A stretch of 64,000 bases of DNA from Rhizobium sp. RM. GTDB lineage: Bacteria > Pseudomonadota > Alphaproteobacteria > Rhizobiales > Rhizobiaceae. Shown one piece after another: positions 55,064-63,784 of the stretch. The notes under the pieces are model-generated. The model searched no databases and was not told where the DNA came from. It was given only the letters and a program-made list of their open reading frames with translations. The stretch spans positions 1 through 64,000 of the forward strand of contig NZ_JACAWV010000012.1 in the NCBI RefSeq assembly GCF_013390595.1, in the 5' to 3' direction. The position numbers and the translations under genes were made by a program. Numbering within the stretch: position 1 is the stretch's first letter; each line of letters starts with the position of its first letter.

Positions 55064-55951
55064 TCAGGGCCAGTAGATGCGCATGGGGTTATCGACCAAC
55101 AGTTTTTGTTGGAGAGTTACCGTTGGCGCGATGTGCGGGATGAAGTCAACGAGATGGCCGTCATCCGGCATGTGCGATGTCATATTGGGGTGTGGCCAGT
55201 CCGTTCCCCACAAAACGCGATCGGGAAATTGCTCCACGAGCATACGCGCGAAAGGTACGACATCTTCATAGGCAGGACCGCCGATCTTCGACAGACGCTC
55301 GGGGCAAGTGACCTTGCTGATGATGTTTTCGTGTTCCGTCATTAGACGGACGAAACGGCCGAATTCCGGGCCGCTTGCAGGCTGCGTCACATCTGGACGA
55401 CCCATGTGATCGACCACGACGGTCGTCGGCAGCGACGTGAAGAAATCCCAACGCTCCTCGAGATCCGTCGCTTCAAAATAGATGACGACGTGCCAGCCGA
55501 GCGGCGCAATACGGTCAATGATGGCGTGATAGTAGGCGTCCGGCTTCGGGTCGACCAGGCGTCGCACAAAGTTGAAACGTACTCCGCGCACGCCGGCTTC
55601 GTGCAACTCAGAAAGTTCGTCGGCCGATACCGTGTCGCGAACCGTTGCCACACCACGGGCCTTGTCATTTGAGGCGCGCAATGCGTCTACCAGCGCCCGG
55701 TTGTCGGCGCCGTGGCAGGTGGCCTGAACGATGACATTGCGTTCGAAACCGAGATAGTCGCGAAGAGCGAATAGCTTGTCCTTGCCGGCGTCGCACGGGG
55801 TGTATTTGCGCTCAGGTGCGAAAGGAAATTCATCGCCTGGTCCAAACACATGGCAATGGGCATCGACCGCCCCGGCTGGAGGGCGGTAGCTTGGCTTGCT
55901 CGGTTCGGGGGCAAAGCACAGCCACTTCGGATCCATCTGAAACTTCGGCAT
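55064..55951 (-). CDS. ligI: 2-pyrone-4,6-dicarboxylate (PDC) hydrolase
   Basis: This is a 295-residue amidohydrolase that opens PDC to 4-carboxy-2-hydroxymuconate/4-oxalomesaconate in the protocatechuate 4,5-cleavage pathway. AVDAHCHVFGPGDEFPF, DYLGFERNVIVQATCHG, GVRGVRFNF, HVVIYFEA, VVDHMGRPDV and LWGTDWPHPNM all match LigI. ATG 55951 touches the ligJ stop (TGATG), so the two are coupled. Confidence 0.93.
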   Translation of the reverse strand: MPKFQMDPKWLCFAPEPSKPSYRPPAGAVDAHCHVFGPGDEFPFAPERKYTPCDAGKDKLFALRDYLGFERNVIVQATCHGADNRALVDALRASNDKARGVATVRDTVSADELSELHEAGVRGVRFNFVRRLVDPKPDAYYHAIIDRIAPLGWHVVIYFEATDLEERWDFFTSLPTTVVVDHMGRPDVTQPASGPEFGRFVRLMTEHENIISKVTCPERLSKIGGPAYEDVVPFARMLVEQFPDRVLWGTDWPHPNMTSHMPDDGHLVDFIPHIAPTVTLQQKLLVDNPMRIYWP

Positions 55952-56973
55952 CACAGCCCCCTCGACTTGAGCTGCGCGTCGAGCCGTGGATAGACCCGAC
56001 GGGCGTTTAACTCGAAGACTTTCCGCTTGTCGGCGTCGGAAATTTGCAGTGCGTCGACATAACGCTTGGTGTCATCGAAATAGTGTCCGGTTTGCGGATC
56101 GATCCCGCGCACGGCACCTACCATTTCCGAACCGAACAGGATGTTGTCGATATCGATCACTTCGAACAGAAGATCGATTCCCGGCTGGTGATAGACGCAG
56201 GTATCGAAAAACACGTTCTTCATCACATGCTGGTCAAGCGGCGGGCGCTTGAGCATATCCGCCAGCCCGCGGTAACGTCCCCAGTGATACGGAACAGCGC
56301 CACCACCGTGAGGGATGATGAAGCGCAAATCCGGAAAGTCTTTGAACAGGTCACCTTCAAGAAACTGCATGAACGCTATCGTGTCGGCAGCGATGTAATA
56401 AGCACCGGTCGCGTGCATGGAACAATTGCAGCTACCCGACACATGGATCATTGCCGGCACGTCAAGTTCGACCATTTTTTCAAAAAACGGGTACCAGGCG
56501 CGGTCGGTCAGGGGTGGGGCGCTGAATTGCCCACCTGACGGATCCGGATTGAGGTTGCAGCCGACGAATCCGAGTTCGGAAACGCAGCGCTCCAGTTCCT
56601 CAATCGAGGTCTCTATCGAGATACCTGGCGTTTGCGGCAGCTGGCAAACGCCGGCAAATGTTTCGGGATAAAGGTCTACGACCCGCTTGATCAGATCGTT
56701 GGAACGCCGTGCCCAGACCTGGGCAGCCGACTGGTCACCGATATGCGGGGCCATCGCCGAGGCACGGGGAGAAAAAATCGTCATATCGGCGCCGCGTTCG
56801 CGCAGCAACCGCAACTGGTTGGCCTCGATCGTCTCGCGGATCTCATCGTCCGATATGTCGGGGTAGGCAGGGTCGATGTCGCCGCCACTCTTGATGGCGT
56901 CTTCCTGCTGCGCGCGCCATTTCGTGTGGGCGGAAGGCGCGGTCGTATAATGGCCGTGGCAATCGATGATCAT
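55951..56973 (-). CDS. ligJ: 4-oxalomesaconate hydratase
   Basis: This is a 340-residue amidohydrolase-superfamily hydratase converting 4-oxalomesaconate to 4-carboxy-4-hydroxy-2-oxoadipate (CHA). MIIDCHGHYT (metal histidines), ISDDEIRETIEANQLRLL, ERCVSELGFVGCNLNPDPSGG, IPHGGGAVPYHWGR and NILFGSEMVGAVRGIDP match LigJ closely. ATG 56973 matches the family start; GGAGG is 12 bases away, a little far. It precedes ligI in the operon. Confidence 0.93.
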   Translation of the reverse strand: MIIDCHGHYTTAPSAHTKWRAQQEDAIKSGGDIDPAYPDISDDEIRETIEANQLRLLRERGADMTIFSPRASAMAPHIGDQSAAQVWARRSNDLIKRVVDLYPETFAGVCQLPQTPGISIETSIEELERCVSELGFVGCNLNPDPSGGQFSAPPLTDRAWYPFFEKMVELDVPAMIHVSGSCNCSMHATGAYYIAADTIAFMQFLEGDLFKDFPDLRFIIPHGGGAVPYHWGRYRGLADMLKRPPLDQHVMKNVFFDTCVYHQPGIDLLFEVIDIDNILFGSEMVGAVRGIDPQTGHYFDDTKRYVDALQISDADKRKVFELNARRVYPRLDAQLKSRGL

Positions 56974-57125
56974 GACGTTGAAATACCTCCTGCACGTGCG
57001 AACGGTCGGCATAAGCAGAGCGCGTCGCAGATTTCAAAATGAACGTGGAAGGCGGGTCGCGCTGTCATGCCTGGCGAGCGGCTCTCCTCCCAACTCGTGG
57101 GCAAAGTGTATCGAAGAGATTTGTA

Positions 57126-58373
57126 TCAGGCATATCGAAACGGCTTCTTCTCCATTAGTTTTTCTGAAGTCCATTCTTCACATGTAGTCTTGAATTCGGT
57201 GATGAACGCCGTCTGCAGCTGCGTGGGGCGCCAGTCGCTACGGGTGGTCAGGCCAATCTTGCGCTTTGAGGTGAAGCTGCCGCCGACTTCGACGAGGAGG
57301 CCGGCACGGCGTTCGAAGACGAACTGATCACGCGACATCAAGGTCAGCCAATCATCGTTCAGCATGAGACCGCGACCGATCGTTACGGAATTGCTTTCGA
57401 TATGAACAGGAGGAGGCTCTAGCCCGTTTTCGCCAAAGATGGCTTCCCAGCGCGTCCGCATCGGCGCACCGCCCGTCGCAATCACCCACGGGAAGCTTCG
57501 CAAACTTGATAATGTCGGAGGTGAACCTCCAGCCAGGGGATGGCCGGCGCGAGCGACGATGACGAGGTCGTCGTCGAAGACGGCTTCCTGAACCACATCT
57601 CCCACGGGTACTGGCTCGCGAAGAGCGCCGATAAGTACGTCCAACTGCCCATTACGCAGGCCGGCAAGCAAATCGGTATAAGGACCTTCAATGACGTCGA
57701 TCCTTGCGGCCGGATTAATGTGATAAAAGCGCGATAACGCCCGGGGAAGCAAGATCGCCTGTGCCATCGGCAATGTGCCGATAGCAATGCGTCCCGCCCC
57801 CTCAAGCCGCAGTGCCGCTAGTTCGTCATATCCGGCTTCAATTTCCGAGAAGGCCAGCCGTGCGAACCGAAGGAGACTTGTCGCAGCGGGGGTGGGTTGG
57901 ACCGTCTTGCCATGTCGCGCCAGTAGCAAAATGCCTAGCAATTGCTCCAGCTCGCGCGCGGATCTGTGTAGAGCCGGCTCGGATAGCCCGGTCAGTTTCG
58001 AAGCGAGTGCAAAGCTTCCGGTCTGATCGACAGTCAGTAGGGACCGAAGCTGGCCGAAGGTGATGCGTCGCTCGATATTGGGTAAAGCCGGCAATCGTGC
58101 TGATCTGCGCACATTCTGTCCGCCGCGTACGATGTAAGCGAGCGCACGCTCTATGCGTATGCGCATCAACTCTCCTGCGCGCGTCGAGGTGACGCCTCCG
58201 GGCTGGCGCTCAAATAGGGCATGTCCCAGTTGCGCTTCGACTTTTGCCACCGCCTGCGTGATCGCCGGCTGCGACAGGTTAAGGGCTTGGGCGGCGGCGC
58301 TTATGCTGCCTAGCCGGGCGGCGGCGGCAACGGCTTCGAAATGCCGCAGATTGATGTCACGGGTCATATCCAT
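57126..58373 (-). CDS. LysR-type regulator with two N-terminal HTH domains
   Basis: This 415-residue regulator has HTH one at about 6-65 (ISAAAQALNLSQPAITQAVAKVEAQLG), HTH two at about 100-160 (FALASKLTGLSEPALHRSARELEQLLG) and the effector domain from about 180. ATG 58373 starts at the domain; ATG 58367 is also possible. It is divergent from the dctA-ligK-galD-tctC operon and upstream of ligJ-ligI on the same strand, so it probably controls both arms. It resembles the LysR at 44.5-45.6 kb, including the IGTLP/VGALP and LIGALR/VLGALR segments. Confidence 0.85.
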   Translation of the reverse strand: MDMTRDINLRHFEAVAAAARLGSISAAAQALNLSQPAITQAVAKVEAQLGHALFERQPGGVTSTRAGELMRIRIERALAYIVRGGQNVRRSARLPALPNIERRITFGQLRSLLTVDQTGSFALASKLTGLSEPALHRSARELEQLLGILLLARHGKTVQPTPAATSLLRFARLAFSEIEAGYDELAALRLEGAGRIAIGTLPMAQAILLPRALSRFYHINPAARIDVIEGPYTDLLAGLRNGQLDVLIGALREPVPVGDVVQEAVFDDDLVIVARAGHPLAGGSPPTLSSLRSFPWVIATGGAPMRTRWEAIFGENGLEPPPVHIESNSVTIGRGLMLNDDWLTLMSRDQFVFERRAGLLVEVGGSFTSKRKIGLTTRSDWRPTQLQTAFITEFKTTCEEWTSEKLMEKKPFRYA

Positions 58374-58687
58374 GGCGATACTTAACCAGAGCTTATGGCT
58401 TGCGCGCAAATCTATTTTGCCTTTTTCACCAGTCCATTCCTTAATTCACCGAAGAGGGGAGGAAGAGGAGGTCTTCCGAGAACTCGGTCTCTGACATTTT
58501 TTGATGTCGGTTAGCCCCATGTGGCAGAACCGGGTGGGAGCAATTTTCTCCATCTCATGACGTTCGGATCAGCCAGCGCGATGGTTGTTGGTGGCGATCC
58601 GGAAAGTGACATTGCGCCGTCAGGCGCCGGGCGTTCCGCGCGACTTGTATTTGATGAGAGCTGGAATGCCCAAGGAGGAATAGACAT
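58374..58687. other. divergent promoter region, lysR / dctA
   Basis: No gene is supported here; frames in this stretch on both strands are shadows. It holds a LysR-type near-match (58382-58396) just before the lysR start, and a GACAT-N6-ATGTC inverted repeat (58493-58508) about 180 bases before dctA. No T-tract terminator is seen. Confidence 0.5.
58382..58396 (+). promoter_or_regulatory. LysR-type box between lysR and dctA
   Basis: TTAACCAGAGCTTAT matches the ATAGC-N6-TTAT pattern at seven of nine fixed positions and points toward dctA. It lies nine bases upstream of the lysR start, as expected for an autoregulated divergent LysR gene. Confidence 0.4.
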
Positions 58688-60034
58688 TTGACGTATTCAT
58701 CAGTCAGCAATCCGTCCCCGTCGAGCTCGGCGCTAAAGACCGGCGGCGGTAGGTTCGGGATCCTTGCCCAGCTCTGGTTCCAGGTTCTTGCTGGAACCGT
58801 TATCGGCATCCTGCTGGGACATTTTGCGCCGGACATCGCCGTGGCGATGAAGCCGTTCGGCGATGCGTTCATCAAAATGATCCGCATGATGATCGGGCCG
58901 ATCATCTTCGTGACGGTCGTTCACGGCATTGCCGGTATGAATGATATGAAGAGCGTTGGCCGCGTCGCCCTGAAATCAATTCTTTATTTCGAAGCGATTA
59001 CCACGATTGCCCTGATTTTCGGCCTCGTCGCAGTCAATCTATGGAAGCCAGGCGCTGGCATGAACATTGATCCGACAACGCTCAATGCCGACTCGATCAA
59101 GTCCTATGTCGCCACCGCCCATGACCAGTCCCTGACGGACTATTTCATGGGCATCATTCCCGACAGTTTCGTCAGCGCTTTCACCGAAGGGCATGTGCTC
59201 CAGGTTCTGTTCATCTCGGTTCTGTTCGGCATTGCCCTTGCAGCGATCGGTGAAAAGGGACGTCCGGTCTACACCGTGATCGAAAGCGCCTCGCAGGGTC
59301 TTTTCAAGATCATCGGCTACATCATGTACTTCGCACCGCTGGGAGCGTTTGGCGCAATTGCTTTCACCATTGGGCAGTTCGGTACGTCCTCGCTGTGGTC
59401 TCTCGGTTCGCTGATCATTGAGTTTTTCGTGGTTTGCACGCTGTTCACGGCAATCGTGTTCGGTGGCATCGCCTATTGGTGCGGTGTCAGCCTGTGGCGC
59501 CTGTTCAGCTACCTCTGGGACGAAATCATCATCGTGGCAGCCACGACTTCGACTGAGACCGTGCTGCCGAGGCTAATCCAGAAAATGGGCAAGGCGGGTT
59601 GCGAGGAGTCTGTCGTCGGGTTCGTCGTTCCGGCAGGTTACTCCTTCAACCTCGACGGGACATGTCTTTACCTCACCACCGTCGCGGTGTTCCTGGCGCA
59701 GGCTACCAACACGCCGCTGACAATCTGGCACGAACTAACGCTGATCGGCGTGCTGCTCCTGACCTCCAAAGGTGCCGCGGGCGTGGCGGGAGCCGCGTTC
59801 GTAGTCCTGGCGGCAACTTTGAACACAACGGGCGCTATTCCCGTCGCCAGCATTGCGCTCATCCTCGGCATTCACCGCATCCTGGCCGAGGGACTAACCT
59901 TCGTGAACCTGATCGGCAATGCGCTAGCCTCTGTCGTAATCGCGAAATGGGAAGGCAAGCTCGACGAGAAGTTGCTGGCTGAAACCATCGGTACACGTCG
60001 CCTACAGCGCATCCACGGCGTGAGCGCAGCCTAA
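58688..60034 (+). CDS. dctA: dicarboxylate/cation symporter (DctA family)
   Basis: This is a 448-residue inner-membrane symporter of the dicarboxylate/amino acid:cation family, with about 8 helices and two hairpins. [24 protein letters not shown], the serine-rich [12 protein letters not shown] hairpin and [24 protein letters not shown] are hallmarks. TTG 58688 lies nine bases after AGGAGG and is the likely start. It leads the operon dctA-ligK-galD-tctC and could import the C4-dicarboxylate products or the aromatic-derived acid itself. Confidence 0.9.
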   Translation: MTYSSVSNPSPSSSALKTGGGRFGILAQLWFQVLAGTVIGILLGHFAPDIAVAMKPFGDAFIKMIRMMIGPIIFVTVVHGIAGMNDMKSVGRVALKSILYFEAITTIALIFGLVAVNLWKPGAGMNIDPTTLNADSIKSYVATAHDQSLTDYFMGIIPDSFVSAFTEGHVLQVLFISVLFGIALAAIGEKGRPVYTVIESASQGLFKIIGYIMYFAPLGAFGAIAFTIGQFGTSSLWSLGSLIIEFFVVCTLFTAIVFGGIAYWCGVSLWRLFSYLWDEIIIVAATTSTETVLPRLIQKMGKAGCEESVVGFVVPAGYSFNLDGTCLYLTTVAVFLAQATNTPLTIWHELTLIGVLLLTSKGAAGVAGAAFVVLAATLNTTGAIPVASIALILGIHRILAEGLTFVNLIGNALASVVIAKWEGKLDEKLLAETIGTRRLQRIHGVSAA

Positions 60035-60075
60035 GCTCCGCCGCGAAAAGTGTTTATCTGAAAGGAAATTTAAAA

Positions 60076-60747
60076 ATGGGTATCGTCGTACAGAATATCG
60101 AACGTGCAAGTGCCGACACCATTGCGAAACTCGGTGCTGCCGGCGTGGCGACCGTTCACGAAGCGCAAGGGCGCAAGGGTATGCTGGCAAGCTATATGCG
60201 GCCGATCTACGCCGGCGCCCAAGTTGCCGGATCGGCGGTGACGATCTCATCGCCCCCCGGTGACAACTGGATGCTGCACGTGGCGATCGAGCAGCTGAAA
60301 GAAGGCGACACTCTCGTCCTCGCGCCGACCTCGCCCTGCGATAACGGCTATTTCGGCGACCTGCTTGCGACATCGGCAATGGCGCGAGGCTGCAAGGGGC
60401 TGGTGATCGATGCCGGTGTCCGCGATATCCGCGACCTGACCGCCATGGGGTTTCCGGTGTGGTCGAAGGCGGTATCGGCGCAGGGTACGGTGAAGGAGAC
60501 GCTCGGTTCGGTAAACGTGCCCATCGTCTGCGCCGGAGCGCATATCGAGGCGGGAGACATCATTGTCGCCGATGACGATGGCGTCTGCGTGGTCCGACGC
60601 AGCGAGGCCGACCAAGTTCTAGCAGCTGCTGAAAAGCGCCTCGCTAATGAGGAAGCCAAGCGGACCCGCCTGGCCGCGGGAGAGCTAGGGCTTGACATCT
60701 ACAGCATGCGTCCGACGCTCGAGCAGAAGGGCCTGAAATATGTATGA
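60076..60747 (+). CDS. ligK: 4-carboxy-4-hydroxy-2-oxoadipate (CHA) aldolase
   Basis: This is a 223-residue RraA-fold class II aldolase that splits CHA to pyruvate and oxaloacetate, the last step of the protocatechuate/gallate 4,5-cleavage pathway. The substrate/metal motif [10 protein letters not shown] (arginine-aspartate pair near 120-125) and [17 protein letters not shown] are conserved, as is the C-terminal [10 protein letters not shown]. It overlaps galD by eight bases. RraA-fold proteins can be RNase regulators, but the context settles this one. Confidence 0.88.
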   Translation: MGIVVQNIERASADTIAKLGAAGVATVHEAQGRKGMLASYMRPIYAGAQVAGSAVTISSPPGDNWMLHVAIEQLKEGDTLVLAPTSPCDNGYFGDLLATSAMARGCKGLVIDAGVRDIRDLTAMGFPVWSKAVSAQGTVKETLGSVNVPIVCAGAHIEAGDIIVADDDGVCVVRRSEADQVLAAAEKRLANEEAKRTRLAAGELGLDIYSMRPTLEQKGLKYV

Positions 60748-61804
60748 ATATGGCATTCCCTGCCTCTGGATGCGCGGCGGGACCTCCAAGGGCGCATACT
60801 TTATGGCGGAGCATATGCCGGCCGATCCGGTCATTCGCGATGGCCTTCTGCTAAGGATTATGGGCTCGCCTGATACGCGCCAGATCGACGGCATCGGTGG
60901 TGCCGACCCGCTGACGTCAAAGGTTGCCATTCTCTCTCCCTCGAGCCGTGACGATGCCGATGTCGATTATCTGTTCCTGCAGGTCTTTGTTGATCAGGCG
61001 TTGGTCAGCGACGCGCAGGGGTGCGGAAACATCCTCGCTGGTGTCGGTCCAGCGGCAATCGAGCGCGGACTGGTGGCGGCGAAGGGCGACCTGACCGAGG
61101 TCAGGATCCATATGTTGAATACGGGAGAGGTGGCGGTGGCCAAGATCTCCACACCGGGCGGTCGCGTATCTTATGTCGGCGATACGGAAATTGCCGGCGT
61201 ACCGGGACGTCACGCGGCCGTGCCGCTGCTATTCGAAAACACGGCCGGCGCAATGTGTGGCGCGCTTCTCCCGACCGGCAACAACGTAGATGTCATTGAC
61301 GGTGTCGAGACAACACTGATCGACAACGGAATGCCGTGCGTCATCATGCGCGCAACGGATTTTGGCCTGAGCGGCAACGAGACGCGCGAGGAAATAGAAG
61401 CCAATGATGCTTTAAAAAAGCGTATCGAGTCCATCCGTCTGCAGGCCGGGCCGATGATGAACCTCGGCGATGTCACCAAGGCATCCGTGCCAAAAATGAC
61501 CTTGGTCTCTGCCGCCACGGATGGCGGCGCTATTTCGACGCGTAGCTTCATCCCGCATCGGGTGCATGCCTCCGTCGGTGTACTTGCTGCAGTGACCGTG
61601 GCGACCGTTACCCGCCTTGAGGGCAGTCCGGCAGCGGCCCTCGTTAATGCGCCCTCTGACGGCCGGTACCTGATTGAGCATCCGACCGGCGCGATGGAAG
61701 TATTCCTGGAAATCGATGCCGAAGGACAGGTCAAGGCGGCCGGTACTGTGCGCACGGCACGGAAGTTGTTTGACGGTCGGGTGTTTCCTGTAGCGGCCAA
61801 ATGA
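60740..61804 (+). CDS. galD: 4-oxalomesaconate tautomerase
   Basis: This is a 354-residue PrpF-like isomerase that interconverts oxalomesaconate tautomers ahead of Lig[16 protein letters not shown] at the start, [16 protein letters not shown], the cysteine in [14 protein letters not shown] and [15 protein letters not shown] are family signatures. The start overlaps ligK. An inverted repeat GGGGCTG/CAGCCCC (61813-61861) lies after the stop. Together with ligI, ligJ and ligK it completes the route from PDC to pyruvate and oxaloacetate. Confidence 0.9.
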   Translation: MYEYGIPCLWMRGGTSKGAYFMAEHMPADPVIRDGLLLRIMGSPDTRQIDGIGGADPLTSKVAILSPSSRDDADVDYLFLQVFVDQALVSDAQGCGNILAGVGPAAIERGLVAAKGDLTEVRIHMLNTGEVAVAKISTPGGRVSYVGDTEIAGVPGRHAAVPLLFENTAGAMCGALLPTGNNVDVIDGVETTLIDNGMPCVIMRATDFGLSGNETREEIEANDALKKRIESIRLQAGPMMNLGDVTKASVPKMTLVSAATDGGAISTRSFIPHRVHASVGVLAAVTVATVTRLEGSPAAALVNAPSDGRYLIEHPTGAMEVFLEIDAEGQVKAAGTVRTARKLFDGRVFPVAAK

Positions 61805-61916
61805 AGAGGTATGGGGCTGGAGGCCTGCCTGGTGTGAGGAGACCGGGAAAGTGTCAGCCCCATGGACAAACAAGGATAAAAACGCCGCGCTATGCGGTCA
61901 AACGGGAGGAGCAGAC

Positions 61917-62915
61917 ATGAACCAACTATCCGGAATGATATCGCGTTACCTTCGCGTGTGTAGGCTTGGTGCCGTGGCGCTGGCTTTGTCGCTATCGGCA
62001 AGTGCCGCAACGGCACAGTCCTATCCTTCTCGTGACATCACACTGGTACTTCCGTTTGGTCCGGGCGGCATCGCAGATATTACCGCCCGTATCGTCGCAG
62101 ATGCCTTGGGCAAAGAGCTCGGGCAGCAGATCATCATCATGAACCAGCCGGGCGCTGGCGGCGCAACAGCAGCTCAAGCCGTGCTCAACGCAGAGCCGGA
62201 CGGTTATACGCTCGCTTTGTTTTCGAATGGTACGGCGATCAGCGTTCCCCTGTTCAAAAAGTTACCGTTCGATCCCGTCTCCGAGTTTGTGCCGGTATCG
62301 AGCCTGGCCTATTTCGATTTCGTCTTCGTCACCAAGGCGGATGGTAAGTTCAAAACGCTTAAGGACGTCCTCGATGCGGCCAAGGCCGAGCCCGGTGCGC
62401 TGAATGTCGGAACTATCAATACGGGCAGCACTCAAAATCTTGCCGCCGAGTTATTTAAATCTGCTGCCGGAATTGATTTCACCATCGTGCCGTACAAGGC
62501 AACTCCAGACTTGCAGGTTGCTTTGCTTGGTGGAGAAATCGATATGATTATCGACAGCCAAACCGCGCTTCAGGCAGCCTTACAGAAAAACCAGGCGATC
62601 GCGATCGCGTCCTCCGGCCCGAGAAGGTCTAGCCTGACGAGCGATGTACCTACGGTGACGGAAGCAGGAATTTCGGGATATGATGTAACGTCTTGGAATG
62701 CCATTTTTGCGCCAAAGGGTACGCCGGATGAAGCTCGTACCGCGCTGTACAGGGCATTAACGTCCGTGCTGGCGGATGAAGCTATCAAGAAGCGTTTTGC
62801 CGAACTTGGGGTCGAGGCTCGGTCGAGCAAGCCAGAGGAAATTGGAAATCGTCTCAACGAAGACATTGAAAAATGGAGTGCGGTAATCGAGAAGGCCGGT
62901 ATTCCAAAACAGTGA
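61917..62915 (+). CDS. orphan tripartite tricarboxylate transporter substrate-binding protein (TctC)
   Basis: This 332-residue periplasmic binding protein has a signal peptide (cleavage after ATA, near residue 35) and the typical QSYPSRDITLVLPFGPGGIADITARIVA segment. ATG 61917 follows GGGAGGAG; the frame from 61851 is open but lacks this. No TctA/B lies beside it; it could feed the TctAB encoded at 51.8-54.9 kb. It is the last gene of the dctA operon and has a terminator after it. Confidence 0.88.
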   Translation: MNQLSGMISRYLRVCRLGAVALALSLSASAATAQSYPSRDITLVLPFGPGGIADITARIVADALGKELGQQIIIMNQPGAGGATAAQAVLNAEPDGYTLALFSNGTAISVPLFKKLPFDPVSEFVPVSSLAYFDFVFVTKADGKFKTLKDVLDAAKAEPGALNVGTINTGSTQNLAAELFKSAAGIDFTIVPYKATPDLQVALLGGEIDMIIDSQTALQAALQKNQAIAIASSGPRRSSLTSDVPTVTEAGISGYDVTSWNAIFAPKGTPDEARTALYRALTSVLADEAIKKRFAELGVEARSSKPEEIGNRLNEDIEKWSAVIEKAGIPKQ

Positions 62916-62966
62916 CGTGACAGATGTAAGTGGACCGCCGTGCAACGCGCTAGGTTTGTCTTGGCG

Positions 62967-62997
62967 CGAGCGAATTGTCGGAATTCGCTCGTTTATT
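62967..62997 (+). terminator. intrinsic terminator after the dctA-ligK-galD-tctC operon
   Basis: CGAGCGAATT pairs perfectly with AATTCGCTCG over a five-base loop (GTCGG), followed by TTTATT. It separates this operon from the convergent RraA-like gene. Confidence 0.8.
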
Positions 62998-63083
62998 GTG
63001 AACGAACACAATTAGGGCAGTGGCAGTCAAGAGACAGCATGCGTGATGGAACGGGCGACCGCAGGAGCGGCCGCCCTCGTAGA

Positions 63084-63755
63084 TTAAAGCCCCTCGCAAC
63101 CCAACTTGCTGAGGGTTGCATCTACCCAGGTCCGATCGTTGGCACCGGCCTTGATGTTTGCCATCTGCTTGGTCTCTGCCTCATGCTTCTTCGTCGCAGC
63201 CGCATATACCGCTTCGACGTCGTTTATTCCGACACTCAGTAGACCGTCAGCATCTCCGCAGACGAGGTCCCCAGGATTGATGACCATTCCGGCGATGGAA
63301 ATGGGAACGTTCACCTCGCCTGGACCGTCTTTGTAGGGACCACGATGGGTAACACCGGCGGCGAATACCGGAAAGCTGCCGGCCAAAAGTTCGGCGCTAT
63401 CTCGGATCGCGCCATAAATGACAATACCGCCCAAGCCGCGCTGTTCCGCATGGGCCACCATCAGCTCGCCGATGATTGCATTGGAAAGATCTCCGCCGGC
63501 ATCGACGACTACGATGTCGCCAGGCTCTGCAATATCAAGGGCTTTATGGACCATCAAATTATCGCCAGGGCGAGCCTTAACTGTCACAGCCGGTCCAACC
63601 ATGGTGCCACCTGTGTAGTAGGGGCGCAGCGCAGCGCCTCCTGCAGTCATACGGCTCATTACGTCGCTGACATTGGCAACGGGAAGTGCTCTAAACGCAT
63701 CTACCCATTTTGTCGCAACCTTACGCTCGCGCTTACAAATGCGAAAACCAATCAT
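63084..63755 (-). CDS. RraA-family aldolase/demethylmenaquinone methyltransferase-like protein
   Basis: This is a 223-residue RraA-fold protein, distinct from LigK. IYGAIRDSAEL holds the arginine-aspartate pair, and GDNLMVHKALDIAEPGDIVVVD is conserved, so it is probably another class II pyruvate aldolase or oxaloacetate decarboxylase. ATG 63755 has GGAGG six bases upstream. It follows the 2-hydroxyacid dehydrogenase gene by 29 bases in the same direction. The exact substrate is unknown. Confidence 0.75.
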   Translation of the reverse strand: MIGFRICKRERKVATKWVDAFRALPVANVSDVMSRMTAGGAALRPYYTGGTMVGPAVTVKARPGDNLMVHKALDIAEPGDIVVVDAGGDLSNAIIGELMVAHAEQRGLGGIVIYGAIRDSAELLAGSFPVFAAGVTHRGPYKDGPGEVNVPISIAGMVINPGDLVCGDADGLLSVGINDVEAVYAAATKKHEAETKQMANIKAGANDRTWVDATLSKLGCEGL

Positions 63756-63784
63756 TCTATTCCTCCTATCGAATATTGCCCCGC

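Noticed and set aside
58493-58508. GACAT/ATGTC hairpin as a terminator
   Set aside because: The T-run is in the loop, not after the stem, and it lies upstream of dctA rather than after a gene.
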